Positions 46,728 through 59,402 of a stretch of 64,000 nt of DNA are shown here, in pieces (the first letter of the stretch is position 1; every line of letters begins with the position of its first letter). The DNA is taken from contig JAVHKY010000001.1 in NCBI GenBank assembly GCA_035079385.1, forward strand, positions 2,079,001-2,143,000, written 5' to 3'. Origin of the DNA: Aspidiotus rigidus (Eukaryota; Arthropoda; Insecta; Hemiptera; Diaspididae). The position numbers and the translations under genes are program-made. The notes under the pieces were generated by a model. That model saw only the letters and a program-made list of their open reading frames with translations. It did not search any database and was not told where the DNA came from.

Positions 46728-49483
46728 GTAAGTTAGAACGTAGATACTATCTTGGTTAGTAGCTTTTAAATGAAATTTTATCTCTTTTTTTTTTTCAATC
46801 GTTTCCGAATGAAAGTACGAATAGGTCTTTATTAGGAAATATAACTGTCTCAGAAATTTACTCAGCAATTAAGCTTGACAGTTCTGCGTGAAATAGGGAG
46901 AATTCTCGAATAAGGCTGGAGCTGGATGTAGAACAGATATTTCATGATGAATAAGAAGGAATAAGGGATACAATGTGATGTGATTCTCCTCTTTCATATG
47001 TTGATATACTTTCAAATCACCACAATCATAATACTCTTGAAGGAACTTATTTATTCGTGTAACCTGTAGTAAAACAAGGCAGTTTAAACGATTGAGGAGG
47101 TATCTGTAAAAGAGGCACCCGTCCCTCTTGACAAATACCTGCTCAATTATTTGAAAAAACAAACACAAAATTTTTCGAATCTGGCAGTCAGTCGCAGCGG
47201 GGAGACTTTTTACGCGTTATGTCTTCAAGTTATGTGTTCCTTTATAACTTCATTTTTCGATATTTTTTCATTAATAGAGATGACCTCCTAGCTCTAAGCA
47301 AATTTCTTTTGAAGATATAGCGATGAACTTGAAGTGGGCCCTTTCTCCGCTAAACAGTATATCATTGTATGGTAACATACAAACATTTAGATTCTATGGT
47401 TGCGTATTATAAAATTTTCGTAAGTACCTAGGAAGTTCCTCTACCTCCGTAAACATAGACTTAGGTAGCATTTTGCCAAGGCTGTTTGACTTTATTTGAA
47501 AATAACTCAAAAGTTTTCGAACGTTTTAATTATGCATATATACGATTCAACATTCTCGTCTTTTGTATATTTCTTCCCAAAGGAAGTTAATTTGACGTCC
47601 TGTATTGTTCGCATTTTCCTGTTTCTGTATCTTCTCCAAAAGGGATTAAGAAAAATTCGCCGCCACTGAAAATTGGCCGCTCTTACTGCCCTTACGTTAG
47701 CTCAACAGTTTGTATATTCAGCTCCGCCTGCGGTTTCTTTTAAAAATTGAAATTATCACAATAAATAATTTTTGTGGATGACCAAATTTCCATTTTTCAT
47801 TTTTCTGACAATGAAGTAAAAGGGATTAGGAAAAATTTGCCGCTCTAGGCAGTCGTCTACCCTGCCTACCCCTAAATCTAGGCTTGTTTGGACACGATGA
47901 AATATGCAATCAAATGTGGCGAGGATTATGTCATCAGGTAGCCTAACCACGTTTAGTCTAAATTAAATTTCTGCGATTTTTTTTTCGGGGGGCTCCAAGT
48001 CATTTCTGTCACTCACTCTTGAACTCCAAATTTATAAGATGAATAAAAATGCATTAGGTACCCCTTTGTTTTAGATGAGATAGGATTAGAGCATACATCA
48101 TTTGCATTTTGATTTTCAGTTAACCTACCCATTAAATTGTCCATATTTAATAATGAAAACGAACGAAAAAGTGAAACAATCAAAATTTGTAAAGTTTCTC
48201 AGATTCTGACCAAAATCTGGTAACTTTTTTCAACATTTTCGTTGTACCGTATGTGTAAGACGCATAGTCGTTCATTTTATACGAGATCGTGGCGTAAAAG
48301 TTTGATTTAAATATTTAAGCCTCCTACCATTGAAGAAGAAAATTTTAAAAGTATTCACAGTCAAATTCTGTAAAATCTCCCTCGAGAATAAGTTGGGTAA
48401 ATTTTTCATCATTATTAGTGCCTATATCTTTTTCTTTAGAATAAGGTTTGTTGTACAGTATTTTCACTCCTTGAATTCGAAGCCTTGTTTCCTCAGCGAG
48501 GTCTTTTACATCACATGTGAGTGGTTTCACTTTTCCATCTTTCTCATTTAGTTGAACTTTCCTACAAAAGTTTTCGACACATGCCAATACCTCGACACAT
48601 TTTGTGAAGGGTTTCGAATTTTAGCGACATTATCCCGAGGGGAATCTTGAGTTTTCTTCGAGTTTCGATACTCCACGAGAAATTGTTTTTCTTTAAAATT
48701 GCGAAATAAAATATCATCTGTGGCGCATTTATTATTCAGTATAATTAATATTTATAAAGAGATATGGTGCCACGCTTATTTATTGCCGAAAACGAGTAAT
48801 ATTGCTCTCAGTTCAACAATATAATACCTCTATTACAGTAAAACTTGTCGAAAGATTAAATTCTGTAACCGTCGGTTTCACGGCAAAACTAACCGAATCC
48901 ACATTATTTTGTTGATTTCGAATTATGTACATAACTACATATCGTTGGAAGGGGTTTTACGAACTCCGTCGACTGGTACGTAATATTCACCAAGTTCAAG
49001 AATCATTGTTACGAACATAATTGTCAGAAGAAAAAATGAACAACTCTCCATTTCGTTTTTCTTGGCTGGTAAAATTCACCAACAGACTTCATCGACTTCC
49101 AGAATTCGAGGTCAAGAAATTAGTCCGAGCGAAAATTGACCGTGAGAAAAAAAACTTTTGAGACATTAAGCAATGGCGAAACTTCTCAGCATAAAAATAA
49201 TCTGCGCGAAAAAATATGGGAAATTGGACAATGAGGAAATGTTGCAGTTGATAATCACGTTTCAAACGGATGAAGTCGATATTTCAGAGGGAGAATCGCT
49301 CTCAACCGGTGTATTCGGACTACTGACGATATTGTAAAAGATTGTCATCTCAGGCAAGGTTACATCTTCTCTCGTCTTTGATCCTCTAATGTTTTTGTTC
49401 AGATCTTTGAGTTCTTTCACTTGCCAATGCGATCGAAGGCTGAAATTGTTATCATGCAGTTTCAGAGACAGCACTCTGCCACG

Positions 49484-49598
49484 AAATAGAATATGGACGT
49501 ATCTGCTTATTAACGATCATCAAATCAGGGTATTTTTGTCGAAGTTGGAAGATCTCTTCTCCGCAGATCGTAGACATGCAGATACGTCCATTCTATTT
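49484..49598. repeat. Inverted repeat, 21-23 bp arms
   Basis: aaatagaatatggacgtatctg (49484-49505) is answered by cagatacgtccattctattt (49579-49598), with an ata/at length difference and a spacer of about 70 bp. It lies just before the tandem array. Possibly a MITE remnant. Confidence 0.55.
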
Positions 49599-49693
49599 TG
49601 TACAGCAGTTCTGCCGTACAAAGTGAGAAGGACGTATATATCCAGAACTTCGAACGCAAAAAGTTTATTTATTCTCTGTATAAAGCGATAATG

Positions 49694-50637
49694 ACATCAC
49701 GATTCTCCAAGTTCAAAAAGTAGATATTTTCAATTTTTCATTTTCAGACTATTCCAGCGACTGGAGAATTTATTGACTATTTTTTCCAAATTCGGCGGAG
49801 GTATTAACATAAGATTTGACCTTTTTGACAAGCAACATACCAAAAATCAGGGCTCTCCATGTTGAAAAAGTGGAATACCTGGACTATTTCCAGGGCATCC
49901 CAGAAACTGGAGAATTTTTCTATTATTTTTTCCTAACTCGGCGGATATATTTACATTATAATCGACCTAATTGATGAATATAATAGGTACCAAAAATCAC
50001 GGCCCTCCAGGGTGAAAAAGTGGATTTCCTCGATTTTTCGTAATTTCCAGAACATTCCGGCAACTGGAGAATTTTTAGACTATTTTTTTCAAACTCGACG
50101 GACATGTTTACTTGGAAATTGACCTAATTCATGAATGAAATACCAAAACTCACGGTCCTCCAGGGTGAAAAAGTGAATTTTCTCGATTATTTGTCATTTC
50201 CAGAAGGTTCCAGTGACTGGAGAATTAATTGACTATTTTTTTCTAACTCGGCGGATGTATTTACATAAGAATTGAACGAATTGATGAACAAAATACAAAT
50301 ACTCACGGTCATCCAGGGTGAAAAAGTGGATTTTTTTAGATTTTTTGTCATTTCCAGAACGTTCCAGCAACTGGAGAATTTTTTGACTATTTTTTTCAAA
50401 CTCGGCGGACATGTTTACTTAAGAACTGACCTAATTGATGAATGAAATATGAAAAATCGCAGTTCTCCAGGTTGAAAAAGTGGATTTTCTCACTTCTCTA
50501 CTATATTCAGACTGTTCCAGCGACCGGAGAATTTTTCAACTATTTTTCTCAATCTAACATACTCCACCTAATCGGTGGACGTGTTTACATGAAAATTGAC
50601 CAAATCGATAAACGAAATACCCCAAAAATGTATTTTT
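49694..50637. repeat. Tandem array, about six copies of a 153 bp unit
   Basis: The anchor (a/g)ttccagcgactggagaatt recurs at 49751, 49897, 50054, 50207, 50361 and 50514, a spacing of 146-157 bp. Each unit also contains ctccagggtgaaaaagtg, an aactcggcgga phrase and a gacctaattgatgaa phrase in the same order. Units differ by substitutions and small indels, so the array is not freshly amplified. It is a minisatellite or satellite island; no gene is evident in it. Confidence 0.88.
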
Positions 50638-53344
50638 GGTCTATCAACATTTCCATTTCATCCCACGGAGGAGTGCGTATTTTTCCGCTCGATCATTAAC
50701 TATTAATTTCTCGCGGTCTATTGCGGTAGCAGTCATAGTTCACCCCGCTATTCATGGAAAAATCACAGAAATTCATTAAATATTGATTTTTTTGGGAATG
50801 TTCCACCTCACCGAGGACTATGGTACTCATGTATGTTGTAATAGAGGGTATGGCGCTTCAAATGAGTGATTTTTCCCAGGTGCCTCCCCCCCCACTTTTT
50901 TAAAATTCGAATTTGAAGTTTTGTTATTGCTAGAAACTAGGTAAAATATGAATGATTTTTTTTGAAAAAAATACCATGGATGAATGTTCACATACACTAA
51001 AATGTCCCTAAGTTTCATCGCTGTGCGATCATTATTGCTTGAGATACAGCCATTTGGATTTTAGCCCTAAAAATGACTCTGCAGCCCATATGGGTGAGCA
51101 GATGGGTCCAATTTTTAGGATTTCGAGTTTTCTCATTGGAAACAACATTTTGACGGACATTTGAAACATTTTCCGATCAAGGCCGCCCCCCCCCTTACCC
51201 GGCTAGAGCCTTTATGGCAAGCTACGGGCTTTTACGCTTGAACTCTGTTATACAAGAGACCCGCTTCTCAAAACCAATATTTTGGATATACGTCAATCTC
51301 AGTTTGTACGTCAGAGCACCAAAGAATACAAATGAAATTAAAACATGGGCACCACAGCTTTAAAACCACCCTCCATATGTGACGCCATCCCCACATTTAA
51401 ACATTAATAGGAGACCTTGAAAAAGAGCAATCATTAACTAAAGCCGCGTAGGAACAACCGGTTGTAAGAAAACCAAACGTTTGATTTGATGTCGAATTCA
51501 AACTTGGCTCAATAAATTGTGATAAATTTGTGCTGAATTGTGCTACAAACTTTACGTTTTGTACTTCCACTCCTTCTCTACAAGGGAGCGAGTTTGTAAG
51601 ACGTCTTCCACTTCTTCTTTGAATTTTTAGCGTGTTACGTTTGTGCTGGCCTGTGTCGTTGAGCTTTTCGTTTGTGCTGGTTTCCTTTCCCTTCAACTAT
51701 TCGAGAGGGAGAGATGAACGAGCGAGTCTTTTTCATTTCCATTTTCAGTCTGAAAATGGTTTGAACTAGTACCCTTGTCCTCCAATCGTTGTCTTCTGTT
51801 GTGTGCTCACAGTGAGGGCTCGCCTGAAGTTGCTAGACTATAATGGGGACAAACGAGCGGAAGCGCCTCAATCGACATATTGATGAAACACCCGAAGACA
51901 CATACACATCATTCAATGACCTTCCATGGAGTGGAGAAATTTACTCTTTTAGCTTTAAACTAAACCTAATTATGCACCAGGCCTATCATAATCGCTACCT
52001 ACTCTAATACTAGGCTGGACTTTAGATTATACTAGGCTTCTGCTTTTTTCCCATCGATGGACTTGAGAGACTCCACCTAATCGAGAAATCTGCGAATCCG
52101 AGAGAGAAAGAAGAAATAGTAAGTTATTAATTTGATGACGTCACAGACAGTTTTAGGTGGTGGGCGGGCATTGCACCCATTTGCCTCCCCGTAGTTTTGG
52201 GCCTGACTGGTTGATGTCTTTATTGGGCCTGTATCAGATATCGAAAATTATTTCATCTTAACTAATAGCTGGACCGAGCAACTATTGTCCATTTTTATCA
52301 GCACATCAAACTGTGATACTCGTAAGTGTAAATTTGAATTGGAGGGTAAATTAATATTACATTGTTTCTTACACAGATTTTTAGTGTTTTGCCTTCATTT
52401 TTGGAAAGACAACATTGATAAAAGAATTGTATGGAACAAAATTATTTCTCTTGTGAATTTCTGTCGGATGATATCTATTTCAGATTTTACCGACTATTCA
52501 CACCCGTCCTAGTTGTGGCAGAACAAGAGGGAAATGAACTTTCTCGGCGTTTTAGAGATCATAGATCATCGCTACGTCATTAAAAAAATTTCAGGTTTCC
52601 TTATATATGAATAAAAGGATATAGAAATATAGGGATATATATGGATCAAAATTTGTGCGGGCTTCTCCTCCGAGACTACTGGATGGATTTTCTTGAAGTT
52701 ATATCTGAAGTTGTGCACCTGCATTTTTTTTAACGATCGGATCAGTAGTTCTCCAGATATACCCAATTTAAAAAAAAAATTCCTACTCCTATAACTCTGA
52801 TATGGTTTATTAGATTTTTTGTGAATGTTGATATATTGTAATTTACATGTCTAAAAATGTAAATGTGAACACTTGGTGTTGATACAATGTCTGGTTTGTG
52901 AGAAATCTCAAATTGAAGCGTGAACTAATTTGAGGAAATTTGCAAATACTCAACTACCAATATTTTGTAGTACAAATATTAGACTTTAGGTAGTCGCTTT
53001 CGTCATGAAAAGCGAAGGGTAACTTTTGATTACGTAGATTGTTGATGTAGTTGTAGCATAGTAGTTTTATTCATTTTTTGGGATACCCGTTCACACACGT
53101 AAGGATATACTCTTTATGAATGAATTTTAAGGATATGTTCGTTCGTGTTGAGGTTTGTCATGAATGAATGTTGTGTAAGCCTAGTATTACTAGAGCAATC
53201 CTTTGCGTATAATCTTGTCATTTTTTATTTTAATTTTTTTCAATTAATGAGATAATAAGAGCCTGTCATTAGGGCTATAAGCTTGGTGTTGTTATTGAGT
53301 TCAGATGCGGGAGAAGGAATAAGAGCATGAAAGAAGCGTCAAAT
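50638..53344. other. Intergenic DNA, no gene recognised
   Basis: AT-rich with short C-runs near 50888 and 51188. A 54-codon frame at 51843-52007 starts MGTNERKRLNRHIDE and has no recognisable motif. The part 53220-53340 resembles the 3' untranslated end of the LINE next to it (a-agagc-ct, agggctat, gcttggtgtt versus acgagcactag, agggctattggctcggcgtt), so a second truncated LINE copy probably abuts it. Nothing else is supportable. Confidence 0.45.
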
Positions 53345-53610
53345 TTTTTATTTTTTTATTTTTTATTTTATTTTTACGAGCACTAGAGCTGCACGAGGGC
53401 TATTGGCTCGGCGTTACAAAAGTTATGAAAGTAATATTATAAATAACACATAAGAAAGGGAGGTTTTTAGGAAGTTGGTAGAGTAAGGAAAAGTGAGGAA
53501 GGATAAGAGGATGGAATATAATGTCGAGTGTAACTGCTTCAGGTAATGGTGTGTAAAAGTTTACAATGTGTGTATGTAGAAGGTTGTAGAGGTATAGTCG
53601 ATGTATGTGT

Positions 53611-54891
53611 TCAGATGTGAGCGTAAAAGTCAGTTTGTCTTAGGTAATGTAGGGTATTCGAAATGATGTCCTGGTTATTTTTGAGTGCTTGGGTGAGTGA
53701 AGAGGGGGTATCCGAAGAAGAGCGAAGGGGTAAAAGTCTGGGGCATGAAAAAAAGTGTTCCACTGTTAATTTGTCTTTTTGACAATGGGGACATGAGGGA
53801 GGGGTTAGGATGTAGGGACTGATGAGGTGGGTGTGAGTAATTTTTGTGTGACCAATTCTGAGACGAGAGAGAATTACTTCTTCTCTTCTTGTGTTTTGAA
53901 TGGAGGATACCCAAGGAACCAGGGTTTTTTTGATACTGAGAAGTTTATTATTTGTTTGATTTTCCCAAAGAGTGTTCCATGATTGTGTGATGAGAGAACG
54001 ATAGTAATTTTTGTAATCTAGGGTTGGTACGGGTGAATTATCAGTTATTTGACTGAGGGAGGTAGCTTGTTTAGCGGCTTGATCAACTGCGTCGTGGTCG
54101 GGGAAATTGGTGTGTCCAGGGATCCATATGAAGATAATTTGAGTGTTGATTGTTTCCAAAGTGTGTAGTGTGAGAAAGATGCGTTGGATTATAGGGTTAG
54201 AGTTGTATGCGTCTGTAAGGGAGTGGAGTGAAGAAAGTGAGTCAGTGAGAATAATGAATTTACCGTTTGGGAGTAGTTGAGAGAGGTGGGAAAGGCAGGA
54301 AAAAATGGCCATCAGTTCGGCTGTAAAAATAGAGGCTATATTTCGGATGCGATGAGAAGATATTTCCCCGTCGATGGAGTATGCGTAAGCTGCTTTAGTA
54401 GATGTTTTCGACCCATCGGTGAGGCAAAGTGAATGGTCAGGGTATTCTTGAAGTAGTTTGTTGATATGTTGGGTAAAACCAGGTTTGTCAGATTTTGGGA
54501 TTTCTGTGAGATCTAGGCGTATTTTAGGTTGAGGGAAGGTCCAAGGGGGGAAGGTGCTATATATGGGTTCTAGAGGATGTGCTATGAACGGTTTGTTGAT
54601 CAGGTGATTGAATTGAAGGCGAATATGTTTGGTGGAGGATTGGTTGTGATTGTGGTGAAAGATTCGGTTAAAGATTGGAAGTTGTGGGAATTGTGCTACA
54701 GAGGATAAAAAGTTGGAGGTTAGGATGAGCCTTCGAAAGTGAATTAAGGGGAGGATCTGGGGCTTCTGCACATAGGCTAAGTTTGGGGCTGGTGCGATAA
54801 GCTCCCGGGGCAATCCTGAGAGAAGATGTCTGGATGGGGTCGAGTAAGGCAAGGATGGTTTTTTTCGCTGTGTTGTAGATCGGGGAACCAT
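53611..54891 (-). pseudogene. LINE ORF2 C-terminal half with RNase H and zinc knuckle
   Basis: A 426-codon open frame. The RNase H residues are visible in order: LTDGSK (Asp), AELMAI (Glu), LTDSLSSL (Asp) and FPDHDAVDQAA (His/Asp). The tail carries CPHCQKDKLTVEHFFSCP, a zinc knuckle shared with the relic at 3370-3720. It is the downstream piece of a broken ORF2; the RT lies in other frames at 54668-55322 and 55283-55804. Confidence 0.85.
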
Positions 54892-55282
54892 AATCTAATT
54901 TTGAGCGAATAAGACTTTTGTATAGAAGAAGGAGTAACTTTCTGTTGTAGCCTTTAGATGGATGAGATATGTATTTTATTATGTTTAGAGCGCGTGTGCA
55001 TTTGGCTTTGAGGGTTTTGATGTGGGGGCCCACGTAAGTTTTTGGTCGAAATGTAAGCCGAGAAGTTTGCCGTAGTTACGAGATGGGATTTGGAAGTTTT
55101 GTAGAATTAGAGGAGGTAAGGAGGGGATAGGATTTCGTTTTTTGAAAATAACTGAGTAGGTTTTCGAGGAAGAAAATCTGAATCCTCTTTTTGATGTCCA
55201 TGTAGTGATTGAGTTAAGGGTATCCTGTAGGAGTCTGTGGGCTCTTTGCGGATTTGCTGAACGGATAGTGATGTTATAGTCA

Positions 55283-55804
55283 TCAGTGAAAAGACGCTGG
55301 GTGAGGGGGGGGGGTTACACATTTGGTGATATCATTTATTGCTATTAGAAAAAGTAAGACACTGAAGACTTCTCCTTGAGGGACTCCATTTTGGACCGAA
55401 AGGGGAGGGGAGGTTATGTTATTGATTCTTACTAGAAGGGTTCTGTCGTTGAGAAAAGTTTGTAGGATATTAGGGAGGTGGCCTCGGAGACCAAGTTCGT
55501 AAATTTCGGTAGAGATGAGGTGTCTCCATACCCGGGGAAAGGCCTCTTGGAGATCAAAGAAGATAGAGTATAGGGAGGATTTGTTATTGGTGACATCGTT
55601 GATTTGAGGTTGGGGATCATAAAGGGGTTGTATAGTGTTCCGTCCTTTTCTGAAGCCATATTGGAAGGGAGAGAGGATGTTATTGGATTCTAGATACCAC
55701 AAGAGTCTTTTGTTCAGAATTTTTTGAAATAATTTGCCAAGAACGCTAGAAAGGGCTATGGGGCGATATGAGGCAGGGAGGGGAGGGTCCGAGCCAGGTT
55801 TCAA
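55283..55804 (-). pseudogene. LINE ORF2 reverse transcriptase fragment
   Basis: A 173-codon open frame carrying RT fingers and palm: ASYRPIALSSVLGKLFQKI, SIFFDLQEAFPRVW (motif A; the Asp is present), and NGVPQGEVFSVLLFLIAIND (motif B, with GEVFS instead of the usual GSVLS). The catalytic YxDD box follows in another frame near 55260-55285 as FTDDYN. Confidence 0.82.
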
Positions 55805-55925
55805 TATGGGGAGAATGATGACTGTTTTCTAGAAGATAGGATAGGTGTTTTGTGAAAAAATAGAGTTGAATAAAGAAAGAAGATGAGGGATGAGAAGTGT
55901 ATGCATGTGTGTGAATCTAGGGTGA

Positions 55926-56680
55926 GCGTGAATACAAATTATGATTGGATGAAGAGGAGAGCAGCTGGAAATAACATAGAATGATGTTCGGAAATTGAGG
56001 ATGATCAAGAATAAATTATGAGTAGAGGGGCGAGAGATGGTGCGGGTATATGTGAGCCTTATTGAGGGAAAGATTTATAGAATAAGTTGGAGTTATGAAG
56101 ATGGGAATGATTACTTGTTGGCAAAAGTGAAAATTATGTCTTCCTTTATTTTCATTTAGTTTTTTTTTTTTTTTAGTTTTTTTAATTGACAAGTTACCAA
56201 GAGAGTGTCACAGAGCTCAGTGGTTTTAAAAAGTGTAGATGTAAAAAAAGGACTTTGATTGTTGGAAGAATAAAAAGATGTTAAGGACAAATGGAGAGTC
56301 GTCTGATAGTGCTTCTATGTGATTGTGAGAGTCAGAGATAAGTCAGGAGTTCGGGAGTGAAACTAATTTGGGACAGGAAAGATATATTGAATGATTGGGG
56401 GGTGTCAAGAATCGCAATGAGAGTATGAAAGAGGGATGAGATGGGTGTGTGTGTAAGTGTACAATAACCAACATTAAAAGATGCTAGAGAATCGGAAATG
56501 ATCAAGAATGAATTAGAGGGGCGAGAGATGGTGAGGATGTGTATGTGTGTGTGTCTTATTGAGAAAACGATCCATTGAATAAATTGGAGTACTAGAGTTA
56601 ATGTTTGAGCAAAAAACTTGATTGTAGGTAGAGGTGAAAAATCGTGTGCGTAAGCATTTTCTGTTGTACATTTCAATCTC
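55926..56680 (-). mobile_element. Older LINE RNase H fragments, two related segments
   Basis: The 114-codon frame at 56332-56676 includes LTISRPSNSFLIISDSLASF and ILDTPQSFNISFLSQISF, which parallels FIILTDSLSSL and the following strand of the RNase H in the neighbouring LINE. A diverged copy of the same tract lies at about 55890-56060: gaggggcgagagatggtg and gatcaagaat-aatt occur in both. Both are dead fragments, together forming an imperfect direct repeat. Confidence 0.55.
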
Positions 56681-58807
56681 CATACGAATATTAAAAATGA
56701 TCTGTATGACAGGACATTTCTTTAATATCATACTGGAACTGAGATACAGTATACTGGTCTTATACTCTAGGGATTCGGAAAAAAATTTTCACCTTACGTG
56801 TTTTTTATACTGTGTTCTTATTTTCGCGGCTAATTTTGTTTCGAGGATTTGGCAGCAAACAACCCTGCGACGAGTTTCCAATTAATGGCGACAAAACGCC
56901 TGTCACAAGATGACCGGTTAATCTCTTTCAACGCTTGAAGTATGATTTATTATTTTCAAGAGAAATAGAAGACCTCGGCAAATTGTAGATGCACCTCGGT
57001 CATAAAAATTCACAGAATCTCATAAAAATAGTATACCTTCATGATTTATTGTTTGCACGAGAAAGTACCTAATTTTTTTACATTTAATTACAATTTCTCT
57101 TGGAAGATGCGCTTTTTTTTGCTTAGGTAAATTACTTTGTGAGTGGCAACTTGAAAAGTTTAGGAAGTCCGAAGGTACACGTTCGAATATCTTCTTTTCA
57201 AAAATCGTTGGATAAATATTATATATCTTCGTACGGTACCTACAAATTTAATTTGAATTTTAAATCATTTCACATGTAAAAGAGAACTATAAAACGAATA
57301 AAGCAATCGCGTGTACGGTAATATTTTCTTAAGCTAAAAAATGGAAATATGAAGGAAAATTGATCGCTGGCCTTCCCGATTGGATGGACGATTAATACAC
57401 GTGCTCATATCTGTAATTTTCCCATATTTTTCTTTTTTTGTATATACGTGCGAGCATATTAATATTCAAATAGGCCTAGCTTATTTTGTTTTCTCCCTGT
57501 CAATTTCATAATCGCCGAAAAATTTGTATGATTATTACCAACGGCGACATCTTCGATAAAATACATTGCCCGTTCACCCGTTCACAGGTCTAATAGTTAT
57601 TGAACCACCTAGTTAATATATTCTAAAAATTAGGCCTAACTAGTCAGTTTTACTGTAAAATCAGAAATTACCGAGATATTGGTCCTAAGACACCATCATC
57701 TATTCTCGTTTTTCATACGATCGTGCGGAAATTTAGACGGTAATTGATAATTACGCGATTTTTTTAGAGTGTAGAGTTTAAGTACTTACTCATCACCCAA
57801 ACGTATAAAATTTGTAAGTTCAAACCAGTACCGGTATTGAACTCAAACCAGTTTCACTGAACCGATGCCAAGTCAAGTGTGCTGGGATAAGACTCGTTAG
57901 AAAAGTTTTGCACGTTACACGGTACTTTTTTCAGACGTCTTTTTACCATCTCGAACGAAACTACAGCATTACACAACGATTTATCTAAAAATTTTATTAG
58001 AAAAAGGTGTTTTAAAACTTTTTCTTCGTGATTGTTTTTTTTTTTTTTTTTTAAATTTCGTCGTCCAACAGCTACGAGAATGGAGATTTCGTCGATGCTA
58101 ATAATTTAAAACTACGATACATTGTTTGCTTAGATTTATTTATTCACGATACTTATATGTGTGCGAATTATGAACTAAATTGCGAAGTGATAGTGACGTT
58201 TTGAAAAATAATGAACGCATTTATCGTGCCAACGATTGTTAGTTAGTGAGAATATTGATCTAAAATTTTGTCATAATCGAACTCTTACAGTAAGTGTATT
58301 ATAATGAATCCGGTACTTCAGTTTATGGATGAGGAGTCGAAATGGTACTCATCCAAAAAGCTTACAAAAGTCTCCATCGATAAACATATGTACATTATTG
58401 TGTGTAATGAAGAATAGGGTGTGATTTCTTGGCGACTTAATTTACATAAGTGAAAACAACGACAGATACCTAGAGAGGGACTCATAATAAGTGGAACAAT
58501 TATAAAAAACAGGTATGTTGTAGTCAAGTTAATAATACTTATGTTAAGTCTACCGGTATTCTACAGATTGGTACAAGCCTTTCTCATTATAATGAGCATC
58601 AGCTGTTGAAATGTTTATCAATTTACCTGTGCCAGACGTGATTACGAGTATTTTCGTAATAGCGTTAATACCAACATCGAAGTACTTTTAGTATAAGTGT
58701 ACCTACTGTAAAATTGATCAGCCTTTCAGCTAATATGAAGAGAAGTTGAAAAAAGAATGAAAGTGATACTGGAAATTAGAGTATAAGGTGAAGACATTGG
58801 TTCGAGT
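56681..58807. other. AT-rich intergenic DNA, nothing recognised
   Basis: No conserved protein segment, repeat array or RNA gene is apparent. The T-run at 58036-58053 and scattered short ORFs are the only features. Confidence 0.5.
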
Positions 58808-59402
58808 AACCCCTTAAAAATTCTATGGAATCCTACTGATTTCTTTGTAGTAGTATCGTTTGAAATTTTGGAATGAAAAAATTATGCTAACACTACTACG
58901 TTGGACGTGGAACAAATCACGAAATTGGACGGGGGGAAGGAAGGTTCAGAATAAAATAATACCGAACTGAATTTGGGCAGAAATCTAGCTTTTAGATCCT
59001 TTGTCTTGGTAACCCCTTTGAAATCCTATGGAATCCTATTGATTTCTTTGTAGTAGTATCGTTTGAAATTTTGGAATGAAAAAATTATGCTAACACTACG
59101 TTGGACTTCAACCCCGGATTTAGGATTTTTGGGCCCGGGGGCCAGCGGCGGTGGAGGCCCCTATTGAATTTTTCTACCCAATTGCCCTCCCCCCCCCACC
59201 AAAAAAAATTGAGGGTGGTGGAGGCCCCTCTTTGGTGGAGGCCCGCGGCCATGGTCCCCTTGGCCCCCCCTAAATCCGGGGTTGTGGACTTGGAACACAG
59301 TTTAATACAAATCACGAAATTGGACGGGGAAAGAAAGGTTCAGAATAAAATAATACCGAAGTGAATTTCGGCAGAAATCTAGCTTTTAGATCCTTTGTCT
59401 TG
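58808..59402 (+). repeat. Direct duplication of a roughly 200 bp unit, second copy split by a MITE
   Basis: Unit A (58808-59009) runs from aaccccttaaaaattctatgg to ttagatcctttgtcttgg. Unit B (59010-59402) repeats it almost exactly (gatttctttgtagtagtatcgtt, aaaattatgctaacac, acaaatcacgaaattggacgg, aaataataccgaa) but contains the element 59109-59284. Unit A therefore shows the empty site. Confidence 0.88.
59109..59284. mobile_element. GC-rich hAT-like MITE, 176 bp
   Basis: It begins CAACCCCGGATTTAGG and ends in the exact complement CCTAAATCCGGGGTTG. The 7-mer tggactt flanks both ends (59102-59108 and 59285-59291); an 8 bp duplication with one mismatch is the alternative reading. The GGATTTAGG terminal pattern and high GC are common in hAT MITEs. 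Unit A of the surrounding duplication lacks it. Confidence 0.87.

Larger units (their letters stand above)
45871..49693. other. Intergenic DNA with a possible first coding exon
   Basis: Mostly AT-rich and unexplained. A possible start exon is at 46685-46727. GC-richer scraps at about 47640-47720 and 47820-47890 (aaaagggattaagaaaaattcgccgc / aaaagggattaggaaaaatttgccgc) are related to each other and resemble ends of old hAT elements. A minus-strand open stretch at 48345-48587 is discussed as a finding. No rRNA or tRNA seen. Confidence 0.45.
53345..55925 (-). mobile_element. LINE retrotransposon with RNase H domain (I/R1-superfamily type), 5'-truncated
   Basis: Minus-strand LINE. From about 55920: LLSLFNSIFSQ, a TAG where the family has the Trp of the WK motif, then TVIILPILKPGSDP, the RT core and RNase H. 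The 3' end has a TAAA-rich tail (plus strand 53345-53376), usual for I-type elements. RT landmarks: YRPIALSSVLGKLF, FQYGFRKGRNT, SIFFDLQEAFPRVW, VQNGVPQGEVFSVLLF, with the catalytic Asp-Asp box as FTDDYNI. Frame changes at about 55310, 55030 and 54870-54890 kill the ORF. The endonuclease part is absent or unreadable upstream. Confidence 0.85.

Noticed and set aside
47640..47900. A fourth hAT MITE
   Set aside because: Two related GC-rich scraps resemble hAT ends, but I could not find matching inverted ends or a target duplication.
49694..50637. CRISPR-like array
   Set aside because: The unit is about 153 bp and repeated throughout without short constant repeats and unique spacers; the DNA is eukaryotic. 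It is a tandem repeat.
51843..52007. MGTNERKRLNRHIDE... as a small gene
   Set aside because: Only 54 codons, the second half reads like AT-rich non-coding DNA, and there is no convincing donor or homologue.
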